DNA of 9,649 nt from Gammaproteobacteria bacterium (GTDB lineage Bacteria; Pseudomonadota; Gammaproteobacteria; JAABTG01): the NCBI GenBank assembly GCA_030066245.1, contig JASJBY010000199.1:1-9649 (forward strand). The letters run 5' to 3'. The position numbers and the translations under genes are program-made. The notes beneath the pieces were generated by a model, which searched no databases, had not been told where the DNA came from, and worked only from the letters and a program-made list of their open reading frames with translations. This document shows positions 5,463 to 9,649 of this stretch, piece after piece (the stretch's first letter is position 1; each line of letters starts with the position of its first letter).

Positions 5463-8093
5463 ATGGCCTTCCAGCCAAGAATTATCAGTCTGGAGTATGA
5501 TGACGCTATTGTTACAAACCCTGCTCCGACCACAGGCCTGGCGCCCATTACAGACATGACTGAGCACCGGACTGTCCCGCATTCGTCTTTACTTTCCTCG
5601 GCCCTGGCCTACCTGGCCCCCTGGTCCGTGGCTATTGTCGGCTTGTCCCTCTCCCTTGCGGCATTCTGGGGCATCCAGGAACAGATAAGCGCCACCCGTC
5701 TGCTGGAGTTCAAGTGGGTCGCGAAGAATCGGCATCGGAGTGTAAAACGGGCCATCGAGGGAGGTCTCGAGTCGGTGATATCCGTTCGCGACCTTTTCCT
5801 GGTCTTCGAGAACCTGGGTCCCGACGATTTCCGCCGTTTCGCCCGCTCTATCCTTCGTCGTTCACAAGGTATTCAGGCGCTGGCGTGGGTTGCTGAGGTC
5901 GAGGGGCTGCACGAGGATCGTCCCCGGTTTCGGACTATCTTCTCGGAGCCCGCTTCAGGAAACGAGCAGCTCTTCGGCTGTGACTGCGTTACCGATTCGT
6001 CCTTCTGGGAGCCGATGAGCCGCGCCCTCAACACCGGATCCATGGCGGTGAGCGAACGGATCAGCCTCGGCGCGGCGGGGCAATATGGTTTCTTCGTCGT
6101 TCTGCCGGTCTTCCGCGAAGGCGAGATCATAGACACTCCGGCCCAGCGCTGGGAGAGTCTGCTGGGATTCGCCATGGGGCTCTTTCGCGTGGGGGAACTG
6201 GTGCGCATGGCAACGACTGTGCTGGAGCCTCGCGGCGTGGAGTTCTTGGTCCTTGACGAGTCCGCGACCGAGGACGAACGCTTCCTGGACTTCTACTCGA
6301 GTCGCTTGAGTCAGCCGAGCCTGCGTGAAGCGGCAGACTGGCCTGCATGGCTGCTGAAGGAAGAGCCGCGTCTTGAGGAAGACCTGCAGCTTGCTGACCG
6401 CAGGTGGTCAATCACTTATGCGCCGACACCCGAGTTTCGTAGTGCTGAGGGCTTCGAGCAGGGTCCTTGGGTAGTGCTGGCCAGTGGAATTCTGCTTACA
6501 GGCCTCCTCAATCTGTACTGGCTTCGCATACGGCAGAACATGAAAGTGCGTGCGGCGATGCAGAATGCTCTGCGAGAGAGGGAAGAGCTATTCCGGCAGA
6601 TGACGGAGGCGATACAGGAGGTGTTCTGGATTCAGTCGCCGGATGCCAGCGAGCTTCTGTACGTGAGTCCTGCGTACGAAAAGATCTGGGGCCGCTCGTG
6701 TGCGAGTCTTTACAGGGATCCGTTTTCCTTCCTCCAGGGAGTGCATTCGGATGACCGGCCGGAGGTCGAGCAGGCTCTCCGGGAAATCCCTAGGGAAGAG
6801 ACTGAGCAGGTATTCCGTGTCGTAAGGCCGGATGGCTCCGTTCGCTGCGTTCGGTCTCGGGCCTTCGCTGTTTACGACCAAGCGGGGAATGTCTGCCGGA
6901 TAGCAGGCATCCGGGAGGACATCACGGAGATAAAGGAGGTCGAGGAAGCACTGCGACAGTCTGAGCGACAGTTGCGTCGGGTTTTCGATCAGTCGCCCGA
7001 TGTGATCAAGACCGTGGACCAGGCTGGCACGATCTTGTTCATGAACCGCTCCGCGTCCGACCTCTCTCCAGGCGATGGCGTGGGGGAGAACGCCGTCAAG
7101 CTGCTACCGCGCGAGTATCACAAGCGCTTCAAGAAAGCCCTGAGGAAAGTTTTTTCAAAGGGTCGGGACGACTACTTCCAATACGCACTTGATGATGCCA
7201 CGTGGTGGGATGTCAGGCTGGTACCCATGCGTCGTGAGGAACACGTGGTGGCCGCCATCGTCATCACGACCGACGTGACTGAGAAGCGCGCCGTCCAGGC
7301 CCAGGCCATCCGGAGCGCCCGGCTTGCCTCCCTGGGGGTCCTCGCTGCCGGAGTGGCCCATGAGATTAACAATCCCAACAGCGCGATCCAGTTCAATGCG
7401 AGCGTGCTTGGCCGGATCTCAGAGGACATGCTGCCGTTGGTTAGAAAGTACGAAGAGGAGCACGGCGATTTCAGTCTCGGGGGCATGCCGGTGGACAAGG
7501 CGCTGGAGGCCATGCCCAGGCTCCTGTCCGGCATTCGCAACAGCACCACTCGCATTAAGGAGATTGTCGGCAACCTTAAGCACATGGCAAGGCAGGACAA
7601 AGGCGACCTTACGCCTAACGTGGATGTGCTCGAAGTGCTGCGGGCGGCCATCTCTATTGTTCGAAATCAGATCCAGAAGTACACGGATCGATTTGTAATG
7701 GAACTTCCGGAGTCGCTGCCGCCGGTCAGGGGAAGCGAACAGCAACTGGAACAAGTCTTCATCAATATCATTCTGAACGGCCTGCAGGCGCTTCCGGATC
7801 GCAGCCGTGGCGTAAGTGTGTCCGCTTCCCTGGACGAGGGGCGGGAACACGTGGTGGTTGTGGTCGTCGATCAAGGCCTGGGTATTCCCGATGAGGCGAT
7901 CGGCAAGGTTACGGAGCCGTTCTTTACAACCAAGGAGGAAACGGGCGGAACAGGGCTGGGGCTATCCATCTCCAGCGCCATCATCCGCGATCACAAGGGC
8001 AAGATGAAGTTCACGTCGGATATTGGGCGGGGTACCAAAGTGACCATCAGGCTTCCCGTCAGTCCGGAGGCGATCATGGGGCAGTCGGAATGA
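5463..8093 (+). CDS. Membrane sensor histidine kinase (CHASE-PAS-PAS-HisKA-HATPase)
   Basis: Sensor that autophosphorylates on His and passes phosphate to the next gene's product. Order: membrane segment at about 52-72; periplasmic CHASE-like domain at about 73-330 ('GIQALAWV' near 134, 'LPVFREGE' near 212), a domain that binds small ligands; second membrane segment at about 336-356; PAS at about 372-490; PAS at about 500-605; HisKA with His633 in 'HEINNP'; HATPase with N-box Asn768/Asn772, G1 'DQGLGIP' (803), F-box 'PFFTTK' and G2 'GGTGLGL' (828). About 40 extra residues lie between the H-box and the second dimerisation helix. Start unclear: neither ATG 5463 nor ATG 5556 (residue 32) has a clear ribosome site. 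A TATGAT at 5496-5501 could be a -10 box, which would favour 5556. The first 31 residues look unlike a signal-anchor. The ligand is unknown. Confidence 0.92.
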   Translation: MAFQPRIISLEYDDAIVTNPAPTTGLAPITDMTEHRTVPHSSLLSSALAYLAPWSVAIVGLSLSLAAFWGIQEQISATRLLEFKWVAKNRHRSVKRAIEGGLESVISVRDLFLVFENLGPDDFRRFARSILRRSQGIQALAWVAEVEGLHEDRPRFRTIFSEPASGNEQLFGCDCVTDSSFWEPMSRALNTGSMAVSERISLGAAGQYGFFVVLPVFREGEIIDTPAQRWESLLGFAMGLFRVGELVRMATTVLEPRGVEFLVLDESATEDERFLDFYSSRLSQPSLREAADWPAWLLKEEPRLEEDLQLADRRWSITYAPTPEFRSAEGFEQGPWVVLASGILLTGLLNLYWLRIRQNMKVRAAMQNALREREELFRQMTEAIQEVFWIQSPDASELLYVSPAYEKIWGRSCASLYRDPFSFLQGVHSDDRPEVEQALREIPREETEQVFRVVRPDGSVRCVRSRAFAVYDQAGNVCRIAGIREDITEIKEVEEALRQSERQLRRVFDQSPDVIKTVDQAGTILFMNRSASDLSPGDGVGENAVKLLPREYHKRFKKALRKVFSKGRDDYFQYALDDATWWDVRLVPMRREEHVVAAIVITTDVTEKRAVQAQAIRSARLASLGVLAAGVAHEINNPNSAIQFNASVLGRISEDMLPLVRKYEEEHGDFSLGGMPVDKALEAMPRLLSGIRNSTTRIKEIVGNLKHMARQDKGDLTPNVDVLEVLRAAISIVRNQIQKYTDRFVMELPESLPPVRGSEQQLEQVFINIILNGLQALPDRSRGVSVSASLDEGREHVVVVVVDQGLGIPDEAIGKVTEPFFTTKEETGGTGLGLSISSAIIRDHKGKMKFTSDIGRGTKVTIRLPVSPEAIMGQSE
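5496..5501 (+). promoter_or_regulatory. Possible -10 box inside the annotated kinase 5' end
   Basis: TATGAT matches the sigma-70 -10 consensus at 5 of 6 positions and lies 55 bp before the alternative start at 5556. No good -35 box is found at 16-18 bp spacing. If used, the true kinase start is 5556 and 5463-5555 is leader. Confidence 0.2.
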
Positions 8094-9526
8094 AAGAGAT
8101 GGGCCCGGACCGGTTCTCGGTTGTACTGGTCGATGACGAGGAGGAAGTGCTGTTCAGCTCCAGTCTGTTGCTCGAGAGCCATGGGATCACGCCGGTACTC
8201 ACCATGAACGACGGGAGGAAACTTCTTCCTCATCTCGATCAGCACGGCGCGGGCGCGGTCATTCTCGATCTGTTCATGCCGCACGTGTCGGGAGTTGAAC
8301 TGCTCCCTGAGATCGTGGCCCGTCATCCGGCGACACCGGTGGTGGTGATGACTGCATCTCAGGAAGTGGAGACCGCCGTGGCCTGCATGCGGGAGGGTGC
8401 CTTCGATTATCTGGTCAAGCCGGTCGAGGAGAGTCGCTACGTCTCCTGTGTACGGCGTGCGTTGGAAACGAGCTCACTGCGCCAGCAGGTAGGCGCGCTG
8501 AAGAGGTCGCTATTGCATGAACGCTTGGAGCACGACCAGGCTTTCTCGGAGATTATCACCAACAGCGCCAGGATGTTCAGCCTGTTTCAATACCTGGAGG
8601 CAATTGCCGATTCCCGAGAAGCTGTATTGATCACCGGCGAGACGGGCGTGGGCAAGGGGCTGATCGCACAGGCCATGCATCGAATCAGCAAGCGTAATGG
8701 TGAGATGGTCTCGGTCAATGTGGCCGGCCTTGACGACAACATGTTCTCCGATACTCTTTTCGGTCATCGAAAGGGTGCATACAGCGGCGCCACCGAACAC
8801 AGGGACGGCATGGTGGCCAAGGCCGCGGGGGGCACTCTCTTTCTGGACGAGATCGGGGACTTGAAGAAAACGTCCCAGGTCAAGCTGCTGCGTCTGCTCC
8901 AGGAGCAAACGTACTATCCCCTGGGTTCCGACGTTGCCAGGATGAGCGATGCCCGTATCGTTGCCGCCACCAATCAGGATCTGCGGCAAGCCCTGTCTGA
9001 AGGGCGTTTCAGGCCGGATCTGTACTATCGATTGTCCGGCCATCAGGTGGAGGTTCCGCCGCTGCGCGAGCGTACCGAGGACTTGCCGCTGCTCTTAGGT
9101 CATTTTCTCGAAGACGCCGCCGGCACCATGGCCATGCCCACGCCCGAACCGACCCCCGAACTGCTGACGCTACTCTCGTTGCACGATTTTCCGGGCAATG
9201 TGCGTGAGCTCCGAGCCATGATCTTCGATGCCGTGGCACGCCATCGGTCAGGACCTTTTCTGTCCATGGAGAGCTTCAAGGAGGCCATGGAGAGGGGCAG
9301 GACGAGGGTTGTCGATGCTGGACAGCAGAACGTGAGTTCCGGAATTCAGCCAGCCGTGCATGTCTCCGGCCCCTTTCCAACCCTGAAAGAACTGGAGGCC
9401 TTGATCATTGCAGAAGCATTGCGCAGGGCGGGCAGCAATCAAGGCATCGCCGCGATGCTGCTTGGCATTTCCCGTCCGGCCCTCAACCGGCGCTTGGCGC
9501 GCATGAAAGTCAAAGCTGCCGAGTAG
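8090..9526 (+). CDS. NtrC-type sigma-54-dependent response regulator
   Basis: Cytoplasmic enhancer-binding protein of 478 residues. The receiver domain (about 9-125) has acidic pocket Asp15-Asp16, phospho-acceptor Asp60 ('VILDLFMP'), Thr88 and Lys110. The AAA+ sigma-54 interaction domain (about 150-385) has Walker A 'GETGVGKG' (183-190), Walker B 'LFLDEIGD' with Asp253-Glu254, and 'RPDLYYRL' in the sensor/arginine-finger region. The sigma-54 contact loop reads GAYSGA (229-234) rather than the usual GAFTGA. The C-terminal Fis-type helix-turn-helix (about 430-475) ends in 'AAMLLGISRPALNRRLARM'. The ATG overlaps the kinase stop (ATGA), so the pair is translationally coupled and almost certainly cognate. 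It would use ATP hydrolysis to open sigma-54 promoters when phosphorylated. No sigma-54 promoter was found in the window, so its targets lie elsewhere. Confidence 0.94.
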   Translation: MKEMGPDRFSVVLVDDEEEVLFSSSLLLESHGITPVLTMNDGRKLLPHLDQHGAGAVILDLFMPHVSGVELLPEIVARHPATPVVVMTASQEVETAVACMREGAFDYLVKPVEESRYVSCVRRALETSSLRQQVGALKRSLLHERLEHDQAFSEIITNSARMFSLFQYLEAIADSREAVLITGETGVGKGLIAQAMHRISKRNGEMVSVNVAGLDDNMFSDTLFGHRKGAYSGATEHRDGMVAKAAGGTLFLDEIGDLKKTSQVKLLRLLQEQTYYPLGSDVARMSDARIVAATNQDLRQALSEGRFRPDLYYRLSGHQVEVPPLRERTEDLPLLLGHFLEDAAGTMAMPTPEPTPELLTLLSLHDFPGNVRELRAMIFDAVARHRSGPFLSMESFKEAMERGRTRVVDAGQQNVSSGIQPAVHVSGPFPTLKELEALIIAEALRRAGSNQGIAAMLLGISRPALNRRLARMKVKAAE

Positions 9527-9580
9527 CTGATGCTCTTGTCCCTGCGGAGCCAAAGCGCAGCGGAAAAATCGTTTATAGCC

Positions 9581-9606
9581 CTAGCGCGCTAGCGCTTGGC
9601 GCCAAG
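9581..9606. other. Two adjacent perfect 12-bp palindromes
   Basis: CTAGCGCGCTAG (9581-9592) and CTTGGCGCCAAG (9595-9606) lie 2 bp apart, 55 bp past the regulator stop. Dyad centres are 14 bp apart. No T-run follows, so an intrinsic terminator is unlikely. They could be a paired operator or a site for the next gene. The rest of 9527-9649 holds no gene that I can see. Confidence 0.5.
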
Positions 9607-9649
9607 TCCTTGACGCATTGATGTCGTTATTTTGACCAGGCAATGCCGT

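Noticed and set aside
7024..7041. Sigma-54-like TGGCACGATCTTG inside the kinase gene
   Set aside because: The -12 GC is missing at the required spacing, and the site lies inside coding sequence.
9541..9570. Weak hairpin CTGCG/CGCAG as terminator after the response regulator
   Set aside because: The stem is 5 bp with a 9-nt loop and is followed by A residues, not T, on the relevant strand.

Overview
The window is GC-rich, densely coding DNA with the look of a gammaproteobacterium. That placement is an inference from gene style (sigma-54 regulator, Na/Pi transporter, IS families); no rRNA or marker gene is present to prove it. It falls into two parts: about 3.4 kb of back-to-back insertion sequences on the left, and three ordinary chromosomal genes on the right.

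Left part. Positions 1 to about 2013 are an IS1634-type (IS4-superfamily, DDE) element. Its transposase is on the minus strand and is dead twice over: the first catalytic Asp is Gly, and one C is missing from a homopolymer, which splits the gene in two. Its terminal inverted repeats lie at 1-13 and 1999-2011, so the window starts at, or within a base or two of, the element's edge. Directly abutting it, about 2014-3424, is an apparently intact IS110-family element of the IS1111 group. It has a DEDD/Ser recombinase (2106-3140), perfect 15-bp subterminal inverted repeats (2021-2035 and 3407-3421), and about 280 nt of 3' non-coding DNA where this group encodes its guide (bridge/seek) RNA. Two short segments there match the left and right sides of the insertion site in the orientation expected of target guides, each ending on a shared TA core. 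This is the most interesting signal in the window.

Right part. Starting 47 bp past the IS1111 end is a full-length Na+/phosphate cotransporter with a C-terminal PhoU-like domain (3472-5349), closed by an intrinsic terminator (5409-5444). Next come a membrane sensor kinase (CHASE-PAS-PAS-HisKA-HATPase, about 5463-8093) and, overlapping it by 4 nt, an NtrC-type response regulator (REC-AAA+-Fis HTH, 8090-9526). The last two form a translationally coupled two-component system that would phosphorylate the regulator and activate a sigma-54 promoter not seen in this window. The final 123 bp hold no gene, only two perfect 12-bp palindromes.

The kinase signal and the regulator's targets cannot be read from the sequence. 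The terminator argues against co-transcription of the phosphate transporter with the two-component genes.
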